Shown: positions 18,238-26,947, numbered from the stretch's first letter. The stretch is DNA of 64,000 nt from Scytonema tolypothrichoides VB-61278 (GCF_000828085.3 NZ_JXCA02000019.1:47797-111796); one strand, 5' to 3'. Translations and numbers: made by a program. Notes: generated by a model not told the origin, from the letters alone.

Positions 18238-18570
18238 TGAGTTCAGTTTTCTCCATTTTAACTGACACAACTATCGCGGGTGCGATCTTTGACACTCTGC
18301 ACGTCTTTAGACGCGCAGATTCTTTAATCTAGCCCAGTCTCTGGTGAAACTGTATTCATAAAGTTGCCCCTTACTATTTCTAGAACTACTTCACAGTAGT
18401 ATTAGGGGAGAGTGCCAGACTCTGGGCACTGCCAAGGTACCCATCTTGTTTGTCAGCTACGCCCATTACAGTCGCTGCCTCTGGCAGGATTTAACATCGC
18501 TCTGTGTAGACAGACAAGATTGTTCAGGGGTTGTTTTCATTCTCGCCATTAAACAACTTGTTTTTGGATG
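18238..18570. other. Divergent intergenic region
   Basis: About 330 bases between the minus-strand HTH-kinase operon and the operator region of the small RHH-like gene. It should carry the promoter of the HTH-kinase operon; no specific element was recognised. Confidence 0.4.
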
Positions 18571-18589
18571 AACTAGGAACATCCTAGTT
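18571..18589. promoter_or_regulatory. Candidate operator palindrome 1
   Basis: 19-bp perfect inverted repeat: 8-bp arms (aactagga and its complement) around an aca centre. It shares the core aggaacatcct with a second palindrome exactly 22 bp downstream. The pair lies upstream of a ribbon-helix-helix-like gene and is the expected pattern for autoregulation. Confidence 0.65.
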
Positions 18590-18592
18590 AAT

Positions 18593-18611
18593 TATCAGGA
18601 ACATCCTGATA
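18593..18611. promoter_or_regulatory. Candidate operator palindrome 2
   Basis: 19-bp perfect inverted repeat with arms tatcagga and its complement around an aca centre. Same core as the palindrome at 18571, with 22-bp centre-to-centre spacing, two helical turns, so both sites face the same side of the DNA. Confidence 0.65.
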
Positions 18612-18615
18612 CGAG

Positions 18616-18642
18616 CAATGTACAAGTATTTGAGGTACATTG
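18616..18642 (+). promoter_or_regulatory. Inverted repeat overlapping the ribosome binding site
   Basis: Arms caatgtac (18616-18623) and gtacattg (18635-18642) pair perfectly around an 11-nt loop that contains the likely ribosome binding site (tgagg, 18630-18634) of the gene starting at 18646. In mRNA this hairpin could limit translation. Confidence 0.5.
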
Positions 18643-18645
18643 TCC

Positions 18646-18795
18646 ATGGCACAACCAAGTAATGACATCACTTTTCGAGTTAGTGAACAAGAAAAAGAAA
18701 TACTAGTTAAGTATTGTGAACAAGAACAAAGGACTCACTCCGATGTGTTAAGAAATTTCGTGCGCTCTGTGAAGAAAAAACTTGACGGTAAATGA
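18646..18795 (+). CDS. 49-residue ribbon-helix-helix-like protein
   Basis: Short frame starting MAQPSNDITFRVSEQEKEIL and ending KKKLDGK. DITFRVSEQEK is a plausible beta-strand plus first helix of a MetJ/Arc/CopG fold (polar residues alternating with hydrophobic ones), followed by YCEQEQRTHSDVLRNFVRSV as the second helix. RHH proteins are dimeric repressors, often antitoxins. tgagg 11 nt upstream is a weak ribosome binding site. No toxin follows: the next 1 kb contains only inverted-repeat elements. Two palindromes directly upstream fit autoregulation. Assignment rests on pattern and context. Confidence 0.6.
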   Translation: MAQPSNDITFRVSEQEKEILVKYCEQEQRTHSDVLRNFVRSVKKKLDGK

Positions 18796-18814
18796 ATTTA
18801 CCCAACTGGGTCTT

Positions 18815-18941
18815 ATATCATGTCCGGATAAAGACTTATCATTAAGGCAGCAGGGGAGCAGGGGAGCAGGGGAGCTCTTGAGCGGGTTTTCCGGTTTTTG
18901 CACAGATCGTTTAATAATAACTAATTAACCGGACTTGATAT
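18815..18941. mobile_element. MITE-like element with imperfect inverted ends
   Basis: Ends atatcatgtccgg (18815-18827) and ccggacttgatat (18929-18941) are complementary at 12 of 13 positions. The interior has four gcaggggag-type repeats (about 18849-18873) and no coding signal. It directly abuts a second, larger inverted-repeat element. Confidence 0.6.
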
Positions 18942-18949
18942 TAAACGTC

Positions 18950-19351
18950 AAAAAATGGGCAGCACCGATAGCGTCTGAGAGTGCGCCCCCTTCGGGGCTA
19001 GCGTGCCCTCTGGGCATAGCTTTGAGTCTCCTCCACCAGACGCGCAAGGGACCAAGGAAACCTCCCGCAGTCGCCACAACGGGACGGCAGATGCTCCACT
19101 TGGGGAGCCACCCCCGTGGGCGGGTCTCCCGACTTGAGGGGAGTGGCGTGGAACCCCAAGACCGCACTGCCTCGGGAACCCCAACGCCAGATGCCTGGCT
19201 GTCGGGAAACAAGGACCGCAGCACTGGCGCAGCAAGGCGCTGCTCTTTGCTCAAACTTCTCGCTTAATACTACCAATACTCGACTACGCCGACAGATAAA
19301 CATTACATAGACGCTTTGCGGCTTCCCGCTTTCTTAGACTGCCCATTTTTT
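18950..19351. mobile_element. 402-bp GC-rich element with 13-bp perfect inverted ends
   Basis: Bounded by aaaaaatgggcag (18950-18962) and its exact complement (19339-19351). The interior is GC-rich and full of short palindromes; several overlapping frames of 60-110 codons exist on both strands but have no recognisable content. A 22-bp stretch (19115-19136) recurs exactly, inverted, at 37917-37938, and other pieces recur near 24.1 and 29.9 kb. Likely a non-autonomous element or a nested set of repeats. Confidence 0.6.
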
Positions 19352-19704
19352 AGGGGACAATGCGTCGTCGCGTTTCATCTGCGATATAAATAACGCGTGA
19401 GTCTCAATTCATTTAATTTCTTGAGACTCACACTTCTGCGCTTTCACGCTCCCGCGCGAATTAGCGTAAGAATATCTAAGAGGATATAGATCAATGGTAT
19501 GAAACAGGGGCACGCTACGCTTTAGCCCAGAGGGCGTGCGCAAAGCACACACATACGCAAGGGTTCGTGCGCGTACGAGTGCGATCTGCCTTTGGCAGCA
19601 AGCTTCGCTTATCGCCGCACCGCGAGGGCAGCCGAAGCTGAAGCGGCAACCTCAAAAATAAATTTAGCGGACGTAGTACTAGACTACTAGAAGCAGATTT
19701 GATA
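19352..19704. other. Intergenic with short palindromic repeats
   Basis: 353 bases. 19500-19650 is GC-rich with words such as gccgaagctgaagcgg and repeated gcg/cgc motifs typical of the dispersed repeats of this genome. No gene supported. Confidence 0.5.
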
Positions 19705-20802
19705 TCACTCAATATTGCCATTTTCCAACAATTTACTAGTCGCATTGACAACAATCTGCGCTGCCCCAGCAAAAAACTCGCGGTCGATAGTTGCTGGTAC
19801 ATCACTGGGTTGATGATAATGGGGAGTCCGTAGATTTGCTGTATCTGTCACCAAGACTGCCCCCACTCCTTGATACCAAAATGGAGCATGATCGCTGCGT
19901 AGAGTGTCAGGTGTTAGTAAGCCTTTGAGGGGTATTGGGAGTGTGAGCACAGATGGTAAAGTTGATCCCCCACTAGTTGCCTTATCAAAGGAGATTGGAG
20001 GAAGCATCTGTGAATTTTGAAAAGCATTCAGCAGTGGTAAATGTTCTGTATCGCCTACAACTGCTAAAAAATCACCCTTATCACTGGGTGGCGTCACTGG
20101 TAAAGTTGTTGGGTATTTTTGACAGCCACGAGTGTGACAAGCATAACCCACCATATCCATAATAATAACGCCTTGCAAGTTTTCCAGATGTTTTTTGTTT
20201 GTCACAAAAGCTTTACTTCCTAAAAGTCCTGCTTCCTCCTTGTCGAAAAAGGCGAGTTGTAACGTTCTGGGTGTGGGACGCGAACCAAAAAGTCGGGCAA
20301 TTTCCAGAGTCACAGCAACACCACTGGCGTTGTCATCAGCCCCAGGAGAGAAATAAACAGTGTCGTAATGAGCGCCTACTAAAATTGCTCCTGCATTTTT
20401 GTCAGTTCCCGGTTTTTCCGCGAAGATGTTGACACCATCTGGGAATTTTTCTAGCTTGGGTTTCCAGCCCATTTTTTTGAGTTCAGTTGTGATGTAGGCG
20501 CGAGTGCGCGATCGCTCTGGTGGAGTATTCCGTGTAAAATTTAACCTGAGAACATGGGCAAATAGCTTATCGGTAGAAACTTGTAAGGAACCAGAAATAG
20601 GAGGATGGAAAGACGCGGAAAAATTTTCTGTCTGTGTATCTTGCTGTGTTGGTGTCTTTGTATCTTTATTTGCAGTGAAATTTTTTTCAACTCTAATACT
20701 ATAAATAACTGACTCCCGATGCTGTTTAATAAACACGTTAGTGGCTACTATGACAACTACTGTCACGAGTAGCAGAAGTAACAGCCAAAACCGTTTTTTC
20801 AT
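19705..20802 (-). CDS. M28-family zinc metallopeptidase, membrane-anchored
   Basis: 365 residues when started at MKKRFWLLLLL (20802), which gives a classic basic-plus-hydrophobic N-terminus; an upstream ATG at 20877 adds 25 residues of uncertain value. After the N-terminal membrane anchor or signal (residues 4-22), the catalytic domain shows the M28 metal site: GAHYDTV (His, Asp), GADDNASG (bridging Asp), DKEEAG (catalytic Glu and metal Glu), DMVGY (Asp) and SDHAPF (His). It should be an exported aminopeptidase. Divergent from the downstream membrane protein gene; substrate not predictable. Confidence 0.88.
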   Translation of the reverse strand: MKKRFWLLLLLLVTVVVIVATNVFIKQHRESVIYSIRVEKNFTANKDTKTPTQQDTQTENFSASFHPPISGSLQVSTDKLFAHVLRLNFTRNTPPERSRTRAYITTELKKMGWKPKLEKFPDGVNIFAEKPGTDKNAGAILVGAHYDTVYFSPGADDNASGVAVTLEIARLFGSRPTPRTLQLAFFDKEEAGLLGSKAFVTNKKHLENLQGVIIMDMVGYACHTRGCQKYPTTLPVTPPSDKGDFLAVVGDTEHLPLLNAFQNSQMLPPISFDKATSGGSTLPSVLTLPIPLKGLLTPDTLRSDHAPFWYQGVGAVLVTDTANLRTPHYHQPSDVPATIDREFFAGAAQIVVNATSKLLENGNIE

Positions 20803-20990
20803 AATCTCATCAAAAAGGTTAGGGGGAGAGTACTCACTCCTGAGATAGGATAGCGCAAACACTAAGTTTGACATCATGTCTTTTGACAGAAGAACTCATT
20901 TGACTTAAAGTTCCTGATAAAACTTTTCCATTTCCAGGAATGTTTAAATTTAATAGCTCCTATTTTTAATCTTTTTCTTTTTAATAACTG

Positions 20991-22211
20991 ATGATACATT
21001 GGTTACTTATCATAGCTTTGGGATTCTTGGGAAGTTTTGGACATTGCCTTGGGATGTGTGGTCCGTTAGCAGTCGCGTTTTCCTTATCTCATAAGCAAGA
21101 AACTTCCCATTGGCAACAGCAATTGCAGTTTCACGCACTACTGAACTTGGGACGGATGTTGAGCTATGTTCTCGTTGGTGCGGGGATTGGGGCGCTTGGT
21201 TCGGTATTGCTTGCCAGTGGACAAATGGCAGGAATTGGTAGCCAATTACGCCAATGGATGGCGATTATTACTGGTATTCTGCTGATTTGGTTTGGTATTG
21301 GACAAATAAAACCTGACTTTCTGCCTCGAATTCCATTGCTGCACCCTCTTATGCAAGGTCGTTTACACAACTACCTCAGTCAGGGAATGGTTAAGCTTTC
21401 TCTACAAACCAAATGGTGGACGCCAGCGCTTTTGGGTATGACTTGGGGTTTAATGCCTTGTGGTTTTCTGTATACTGCTCAAATTAAAGCTGCGGAAACT
21501 GGAAATTTGTGGATGGGTGCAGCAACAATGCTGGCATTTGGGATAGGAACTCTGCCTACAATGTTAGGTGTGGGTGTGTCTACATCGTTAGTCAGTAAAG
21601 ACAGGCGCAGTCAATTGTTTCGCTTGGGTGGTTGGGTAACTCTCACAATTGGTGTGCTAACCCTGTTACGAACTGGCGACACAATGGTAGATTACACCGG
21701 ACACGGGGCGTTAGTTTGTTTAATTCTGGCGCTTGTTGCTCGTCCCATTAGCAACTTGTGGGCAGCACCATTGCGTTATCGTCGTGCGTTGGGAGTAGGT
21801 GCTTTTGTGCTGTCCTTAGCTCACACTGTCCACATGATGGAACATTCACTGGAATGGAATTTTGCAGCTTTTTTGTTCTTACCAGCAGAGTATCAGTTGG
21901 GCATGGCTTTGGGTGCTGTAGCACTGGCGCTGATGACTCCCCCTGCCCTCACCAGTTTTGACTATTTCCAGAAGTCTTTAGGCAAGCGCTGGCGAACAAT
22001 TCATTTATTAAGCGTGCCATCTTTAGTGCTGGGCGCGATTCACGCTGTCATAATTGGCTCCCACTACTTCGGTTCTCAAGTTAGCTGGGAGAATAAATTA
22101 GCAGCAGTGCTTCTGGGAATTGTCACCTTGGTTGTGTTGCTGGTGCGTTGGCGCTTTTTCTGGTCAATATTGTCTTTACAGAAATTTTATGTTCCCTCAA
22201 AAAAGTCTTAG
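20991..22211 (+). CDS. UreH/SafE-like metal transport protein fused to a ferric-reductase-like domain
   Basis: 406-residue polytopic membrane protein. Residues about 1-235 match the UreH/SafE-like transport domain: GSFGHCLGMCGPLAVAF near the start with a Cys-x3-Cys pair, then a TWGLMPCGFLYTA repeat, a pattern common in copper- or nickel-related transporters. Residues about 240-400 form a second membrane block with His278, His281, His338 and His351 in helices, like the heme-binding ferric-reductase/MsrQ-type fold. The gene overlaps a downstream secreted-protein gene by 23 nt, so the two are coupled. A role in metal delivery or membrane redox is inferred; the exact substrate is open. Confidence 0.75.
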   Translation: MIHWLLIIALGFLGSFGHCLGMCGPLAVAFSLSHKQETSHWQQQLQFHALLNLGRMLSYVLVGAGIGALGSVLLASGQMAGIGSQLRQWMAIITGILLIWFGIGQIKPDFLPRIPLLHPLMQGRLHNYLSQGMVKLSLQTKWWTPALLGMTWGLMPCGFLYTAQIKAAETGNLWMGAATMLAFGIGTLPTMLGVGVSTSLVSKDRRSQLFRLGGWVTLTIGVLTLLRTGDTMVDYTGHGALVCLILALVARPISNLWAAPLRYRRALGVGAFVLSLAHTVHMMEHSLEWNFAAFLFLPAEYQLGMALGAVALALMTPPALTSFDYFQKSLGKRWRTIHLLSVPSLVLGAIHAVIIGSHYFGSQVSWENKLAAVLLGIVTLVVLLVRWRFFWSILSLQKFYVPSKKS

Positions 22212-22863
22212 GAAAAGATGTGATCCCTCCAACCCTCGACAGGGGTTAAGCGCAGCAAAGAGGAGTCAAAAGAAGCAAGTATTATTACTCTTTGTATTAG
22301 TTTTATTGTTAACTACAGCTTACCCAGCCATTGCCCATAAGGTCAAGACTGCAGCAGATGTTGGCGCGACCTTACACGTAGAACCAAATGATAATCCCCG
22401 CGCTGGAGAATCCGCAAAAACTTGGTTTGCTCTGACTCGTAAAGGTGGAAAAGTTATCCCTTTAGCAGAGTGTGATTGTCAATTAGCGGTTTTTGCTGAG
22501 CCTCACTCATATGGTGAACCACCACTCATCGAACCGCCGTTACAACCTGTTTCGGTAGAACGGTTTCAAGGCATACCTGGTACACAAATAACTTTTCCAA
22601 GACCAGGTGCTTATGAGCTACAACTAAATGGCAAACCCAAAGATGGAAAGAGTTTCCAGCCATTTGAGTTAAAGTTTCCAATTACCGTGGCAGTTGGTTC
22701 AGCAACAAGCCCAAATTCACAAAATGTGCAAAATGTCAACAAAAATGTCACCGAAGAACAAACTCAGGGAGTGCCTTTTTGGGCGATCGCCCTTTCCACT
22801 CTTTTAGCAGTTGGTGTTTTTTTCGGGGTACTGCGAATGGTGAAGAAGAGGGAGGGCGGATGA
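22189..22863 (+). CDS. Exported single-pass protein, partner of the UreH-like gene
   Basis: 224 residues when started at MFPQKSLRKR; an upstream start at 22120 lies deep in the previous gene and is less likely. A signal peptide (VLLLFVLVLLLTTAYPAIA, about residues 32-50) precedes a predicted beta-rich domain with ECDCQLAV (Cys-x-Cys), a possible metal or redox site, and a C-terminal membrane helix (about 195-215, FWAIALSTLLAVGVFF) with basic cytoplasmic tail. Weakly reminiscent of YtkA/FixH-type domains. Overlap with the upstream transport gene suggests joint function in the periplasm. Function not known. Confidence 0.7.
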   Translation: MFPQKSLRKRCDPSNPRQGLSAAKRSQKKQVLLLFVLVLLLTTAYPAIAHKVKTAADVGATLHVEPNDNPRAGESAKTWFALTRKGGKVIPLAECDCQLAVFAEPHSYGEPPLIEPPLQPVSVERFQGIPGTQITFPRPGAYELQLNGKPKDGKSFQPFELKFPITVAVGSATSPNSQNVQNVNKNVTEEQTQGVPFWAIALSTLLAVGVFFGVLRMVKKREGG

Positions 22864-22960
22864 GGACGATGAGAGAGTGAGGGAGTGAGGGAGTGTGAGA
22901 AAATATGCCCTCCTTCGCTTTTTCTCTCCTCCACTTCTCATCCTCCTGATCTTCCTCACT

Positions 22961-23959
22961 CTACTGATGACGTTTCTGGTGCCACTGCCAAGCGTGAGTA
23001 ATAATCTCCTCAACAGAAGAATATTGTGGATGCCAGCCTAGGATTTTTCGGGCTTTGTCGCTACTGCCAATGAGGGCTGGTGGATCACCAGGGCGGCGAT
23101 CGCACTCCACGACTTTGATATCTGTTTGTGTCACTTCCCTGGCAGTTTCAATAACTTCTTTGACTGAGAAGCCGTTACCATTTCCTAAATTAAAAACTTC
23201 GCTGTCGCCGCCTTTCAACAAATATTCCAATCCCAAAACGTGGGCGGATGCTAAGTCGGTAACATGAATATAATCTCGAATGCACGTTCCATCAGGCGTG
23301 GGATAATCAGTGCCGAAAACTGAGATGGATTCGCGCTTACCTAAGGCTGTCTGCAACACAAGGGGAATCAAATGGGTTTCTGGGTTGTGGTCTTCCCCCA
23401 ATAAGCCATTGGGATCGGCACCAGCGGCGTTAAAATAGCGGAACCGTACTGATTTAAAATCGTAAGCAACATGAAAATCAGAGAGAATCCGCTCTACCAT
23501 GAGCTTGCTAGCACCATAGGGGTTAATCGGATTCTGGGGATAATCTTCGGGAATTGGTACAACTTCAGGTACCCCGTATGTTGCACAAGTAGAAGAAAAT
23601 ACAAATTTCTTAACAGACGCTGCGAGCATCGCTTCTAACAAAGTCAAAGTGCCGACAACGTTGTTGCGGTAATACTTTGCAGGATCGGTAACAGATTCCC
23701 CAACATACGCATAAGCCGAAAAGTGCATCACGGCGGCGATGTTGCGTTTATTGAATAGATTATCCAATAGGGGGCGATCGCCTGTATCTCCCACTACAAG
23801 TTCTACCTGTAAAACTTTTTCAACCAAATCCCGGTGTCCGTAAACGAGATTATCGAGTATTATCACGTCAAAACCTGCTTGCTTAAGAGCAAGCACTGTG
23901 TGGGAGCCGATATATCCAGCGCCCCCGGTCACCAAAATAGTGGGTTTTCCAGGCGACAT
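22961..23959 (-). CDS. galE: UDP-glucose 4-epimerase
   Basis: 332 residues, normal length. NAD-binding Rossmann start LVTGGAGYIGSHTVLALKQ, catalytic Tyr and Lys in NPYGASKLM, Ser-Thr in VFSSTCATYG, and the substrate-binding segment YFNAAGADPNG. It interconverts UDP-glucose and UDP-galactose, feeding exopolysaccharide and galactolipid synthesis in the cytoplasm. A ggat motif lies upstream of the ATG. It converges on the UreH-like operon, with only purine-rich repeats (gagagtgagggag) between them. Confidence 0.95.
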   Translation of the reverse strand: MSPGKPTILVTGGAGYIGSHTVLALKQAGFDVIILDNLVYGHRDLVEKVLQVELVVGDTGDRPLLDNLFNKRNIAAVMHFSAYAYVGESVTDPAKYYRNNVVGTLTLLEAMLAASVKKFVFSSTCATYGVPEVVPIPEDYPQNPINPYGASKLMVERILSDFHVAYDFKSVRFRYFNAAGADPNGLLGEDHNPETHLIPLVLQTALGKRESISVFGTDYPTPDGTCIRDYIHVTDLASAHVLGLEYLLKGGDSEVFNLGNGNGFSVKEVIETAREVTQTDIKVVECDRRPGDPPALIGSSDKARKILGWHPQYSSVEEIITHAWQWHQKRHQ

Positions 23960-24104
23960 AGTTTATCCTTTTTGACTTGATTGATTTGATGACTACTAGA
24001 ATTAATTTAATTTACAGGAGGTAGGTTACTAATCTGGAATATTACTGATAGTAGACGCAGTTGTAAAAAATTGCTCTAAAATCACTACGATGGTTCTCGT
24101 GGTG

Positions 24105-24170
24105 TGAGGGGAGCCACCCCCGTGCGGAGGTTCCCCTCCGCCCTTGGGGAGTGGCGTTGTGAGGTATTTG
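24105..24170. repeat. Palindromic interspersed repeat
   Basis: Contains ggagccacccccgtg and ggggagtggcg, both also present at 19100-19150 in the 402-bp element, plus a short hairpin (ggaggttcccctcc). No coding signal. Confidence 0.6.
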
Positions 24171-24253
24171 AAGTCAGATAACAGTACGATTACAATTTGA
24201 CGGTACAATAACCCCACTGCCCAAAACCTATAAAACCGACCGCAAAAAAGGAT

Positions 24254-24961
24254 TTGAGAGTTAATCGATTTATGTTTGTACTGTTAAGTCGGGTCTTACT
24301 GTGGTTACTTGTTGGCACTATCATATACAGCTTGTTCCAGAGATTTTATCCCTCAGGGACTTTTGTCGGCAGACTAATCTTAGTCGTTCTGTTACTTGTG
24401 GTACTGCTGTCGTTCATTAACCCGAATGAACCAGCTGTTGCCTCATTGTGGGGGGTAGTGTCGTTTCCACTCAAACCTCTGGGAGCATCTATCTTGCTGA
24501 TGATTTTTGCGGCACAGAGGATGAAAAGCGGAGGAACGCTGGATAAACCAGGAGGATACTTCATCGGTTGGGCGCTGACAATTTTGTTGTTAGCGAGTAC
24601 ACCGGCTGTCGCTTACTTCCTAGTTCGCTCACCAATCGCAATGGTGGGTCAACCATACTTAGCCAATCAGGAAATTATCCAAAATGTGCGGCTAGCTTCG
24701 TCTATGGTACCAGCAACACCAACATCTGAGACACTTGTCGCATTAGGACAAAATACTACCGCAGCCAGCGATGGTATCATCTATGCCTCAAGAATGTCTG
24801 ACATCAAAACAACACCATACCTGTTGCAAACTCCACAAGCTATTAGAACAAGGGGGTTGAGGTTAGAAGATTTTGTACCCAATGCGGAAACACTCCAAAT
24901 AACAACCCGAGTCTGGGAAAGTTATCTTAATCAGATATACACTTTCCTACGTGGTCGTTAA
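24254..24961 (+). CDS. Membrane protein resembling a YdcF-family protein with a shortened core
   Basis: 235 residues. The N-terminal half has four hydrophobic segments (about 7-25, 36-52, 66-84 and 104-124). The sequence then goes through TSETLVALGQNTTAA and ends with RGLRLEDFVPNAETLQITTR and YTFLRG. From memory, cyanobacterial YdcF (DUF218) proteins share this membrane part and this C-terminal tail but have about 100 extra residues between them holding the DUF218 catalytic core (SGG, E and Asn motifs), none of which is seen here. So this looks internally deleted yet in frame. A terminator follows, so it may still be expressed. Family assignment is inference. Confidence 0.65.
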   Translation: MRVNRFMFVLLSRVLLWLLVGTIIYSLFQRFYPSGTFVGRLILVVLLLVVLLSFINPNEPAVASLWGVVSFPLKPLGASILLMIFAAQRMKSGGTLDKPGGYFIGWALTILLLASTPAVAYFLVRSPIAMVGQPYLANQEIIQNVRLASSMVPATPTSETLVALGQNTTAASDGIIYASRMSDIKTTPYLLQTPQAIRTRGLRLEDFVPNAETLQITTRVWESYLNQIYTFLRGR

Positions 24962-24988
24962 GTGTAGATTTTCAAAATGAGTACTCGT

Positions 24989-25020
24989 AAGGTCAGCCAC
25001 AAGACTGACCTTATTCTTTT
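24989..25020 (+). terminator. Rho-independent terminator
   Basis: Perfect 8-bp stem (aaggtcag / ctgacctt) with an 8-nt loop followed by attctttt, 28 nt after the stop of the YdcF-like gene. Confidence 0.8.
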
Positions 25021-25166
25021 CCATAACAGCAAATTTTAGGCTCATTGGTGCAAAAAAGATACAACATGAATAACTTGCGAAAGTTGCTGAAAAATAGTCT
25101 CAAGATGAATGTGCCAAAAAGTACTGGAACTTTAAAGTAAAATGAAAATGTTGCGTAATTCCTTGA

Positions 25167-26918
25167 ATGGCAAATTCACGACGCCTGTCTCAGCTTCTTG
25201 CATATCTACGCCCCCATTGGCGGGAAGCAACATTTGGCATTATTGCCTTGTTGATTGTGAATGCGTGTGGTGTTTATATCCCTCTGTTAATTCGTTCTGC
25301 TATTGACCGACTCTCAGTAGAATTCAGCTTTAATCAAATCAAATATCTTGTTATACAAATTGTATTATTCACTTCAGCCATGTGGCTGATCCGGATGGCT
25401 TCTCGGATTTGGCTGTTTGGTGTGGGGCGTCAGGTCGAATCTGACCTGAAACAACGGATTTTTGAACACTTACTCAAACTGGAACCGTCGTATTTTGCCA
25501 CCAATAGCGCAGGCGATTTGATTAGTCGGGCAACAAGCGATGTGGACAATATCCGGCGGTTATTTGGTTTTGCGCTCTTGAGTTTGGCAAATACTGTATT
25601 TGCTTACGTTCTCACCTTACCAGTGATGCTGGCACTAAGCGTGGATCTGACATTAGCCTCACTAGCAGTCTATCCTTTGATGTTTCTCTTAGTACATTTA
25701 TTTAGTGAGCGTTTACGCACAGAACAGTCCGCTGTACAGGAGAGTCTCTCTGACATCAGTGGACTGATTCAAGAGGATGTCAGTGGTATTGCCTTAATTA
25801 AAATTTACTCTCAGGAAGAAAACGAGCGTCGTGCCTTTGCCAATCGAAATCAAGAGCTATTGCAGGCTAATTTGAAACTGGCAAAAAGTCGAAATACGGT
25901 GTTTCCACTGATTGGTGGGCTAGCCACAGTGAGTCTTTTTATCATTACCTGGTTAGGCTCCACAAGGATTGCCAATGGAAGCCTGGCTGTTAGTGATTTT
26001 ATCGTACTATTTCTGTACGTAGAGCGTCTCGTCTTCCCCACAGCCCTCTTAGGATTCACTATCACCACTTATCAACGGGGTGAAGTGAGTATTGACCGCA
26101 TTGAGGCAATTCTGAGTATCACACCCAAAATAAAAGACACAGGAGATACGATTCACTTACCACCAGGGCAAGTGAAAGGAGAACTCACAGCAAGAAACCT
26201 CAGCTTCACCTACCCTGGTTCCACTACTGCTGCACTCTGTGACGTTAACTTTACTATAGCTCCTAGCGAGACTGTAGCAATTGTAGGCGCTATTGGTTCA
26301 GGAAAATCAACTTTGGCAAATGCTATCCCAAGATTGTTGGATATTGAGCCAGGACAGTTGTTTTTGGATGGGGTAGACATTACTAAAATTGTCTTGGCTG
26401 ATTTAAGGAGTGCGATCGCCTATGTCCCTCAAGATAGCTTTCTCTTCAGTACAACAATTAAAAATAATATTCGCTACGGCGATCCTGTGAGCGAACAACA
26501 AGAGGTGGAATACGCTGCCAAGATGGCGCAAATTCACCCAGAAATCAGCTACTTTCCCCAAGAATATGAAACCATAGTAGGGGAACGTGGCATTACTCTT
26601 TCTGGTGGTCAACGACAACGTACTGCTTTGGCTAGGGGAATATTAGTTAATTCCCCAGTGTTAATTTTAGATGATGCTCTTTCCAGTGTAGATAATCAAA
26701 CAGCCACAGCCATCTTGAAAAATCTTTCTGGTGGTACGCAACGAAAAACAGTCATTTTCATCACTCATCAACTCTCTGCTGCTGCTACTGCTGACCGCGT
26801 TTTTGTCATGGACAAGGGGAAAATCGTTCAAAAAGGCACCCACGTAGAACTTTTGCAGCAGCCTGGACTGTATAGAAGTTTATGGAATCAGCATCAGATA
26901 GAAGAATTATTGCATTAG
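25167..26918 (+). CDS. ABC exporter, fused permease and ATPase
   Basis: 583 residues, type I exporter. Six membrane segments in residues about 20-300, then an ATPase domain with Walker A around GAIGSGKST (374-382), Q-loop in YVPQDSFLF, signature LSGGQ at 478-482, Walker B LILDDALSS and H-loop ITHQLS. The Walker B continues Asp-Asp rather than Asp-Glu; the catalytic Glu position is Asp, which in heterodimeric exporters marks the degenerate half, so it may need a partner or hydrolyse slowly. No partner gene is adjacent. Substrate (lipid, peptide or drug) is not predictable. Confidence 0.88.
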   Translation: MANSRRLSQLLAYLRPHWREATFGIIALLIVNACGVYIPLLIRSAIDRLSVEFSFNQIKYLVIQIVLFTSAMWLIRMASRIWLFGVGRQVESDLKQRIFEHLLKLEPSYFATNSAGDLISRATSDVDNIRRLFGFALLSLANTVFAYVLTLPVMLALSVDLTLASLAVYPLMFLLVHLFSERLRTEQSAVQESLSDISGLIQEDVSGIALIKIYSQEENERRAFANRNQELLQANLKLAKSRNTVFPLIGGLATVSLFIITWLGSTRIANGSLAVSDFIVLFLYVERLVFPTALLGFTITTYQRGEVSIDRIEAILSITPKIKDTGDTIHLPPGQVKGELTARNLSFTYPGSTTAALCDVNFTIAPSETVAIVGAIGSGKSTLANAIPRLLDIEPGQLFLDGVDITKIVLADLRSAIAYVPQDSFLFSTTIKNNIRYGDPVSEQQEVEYAAKMAQIHPEISYFPQEYETIVGERGITLSGGQRQRTALARGILVNSPVLILDDALSSVDNQTATAILKNLSGGTQRKTVIFITHQLSAAATADRVFVMDKGKIVQKGTHVELLQQPGLYRSLWNQHQIEELLH

Positions 26919-26947
26919 TTGTTCAGATTAGACTTGTTGGAGAAGTC

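Noticed and set aside
18925-19310. Six overlapping frames of 60-110 codons on both strands
   Set aside because: They lie in a GC-rich palindromic repeat element; translations are low-information and mirror one another.
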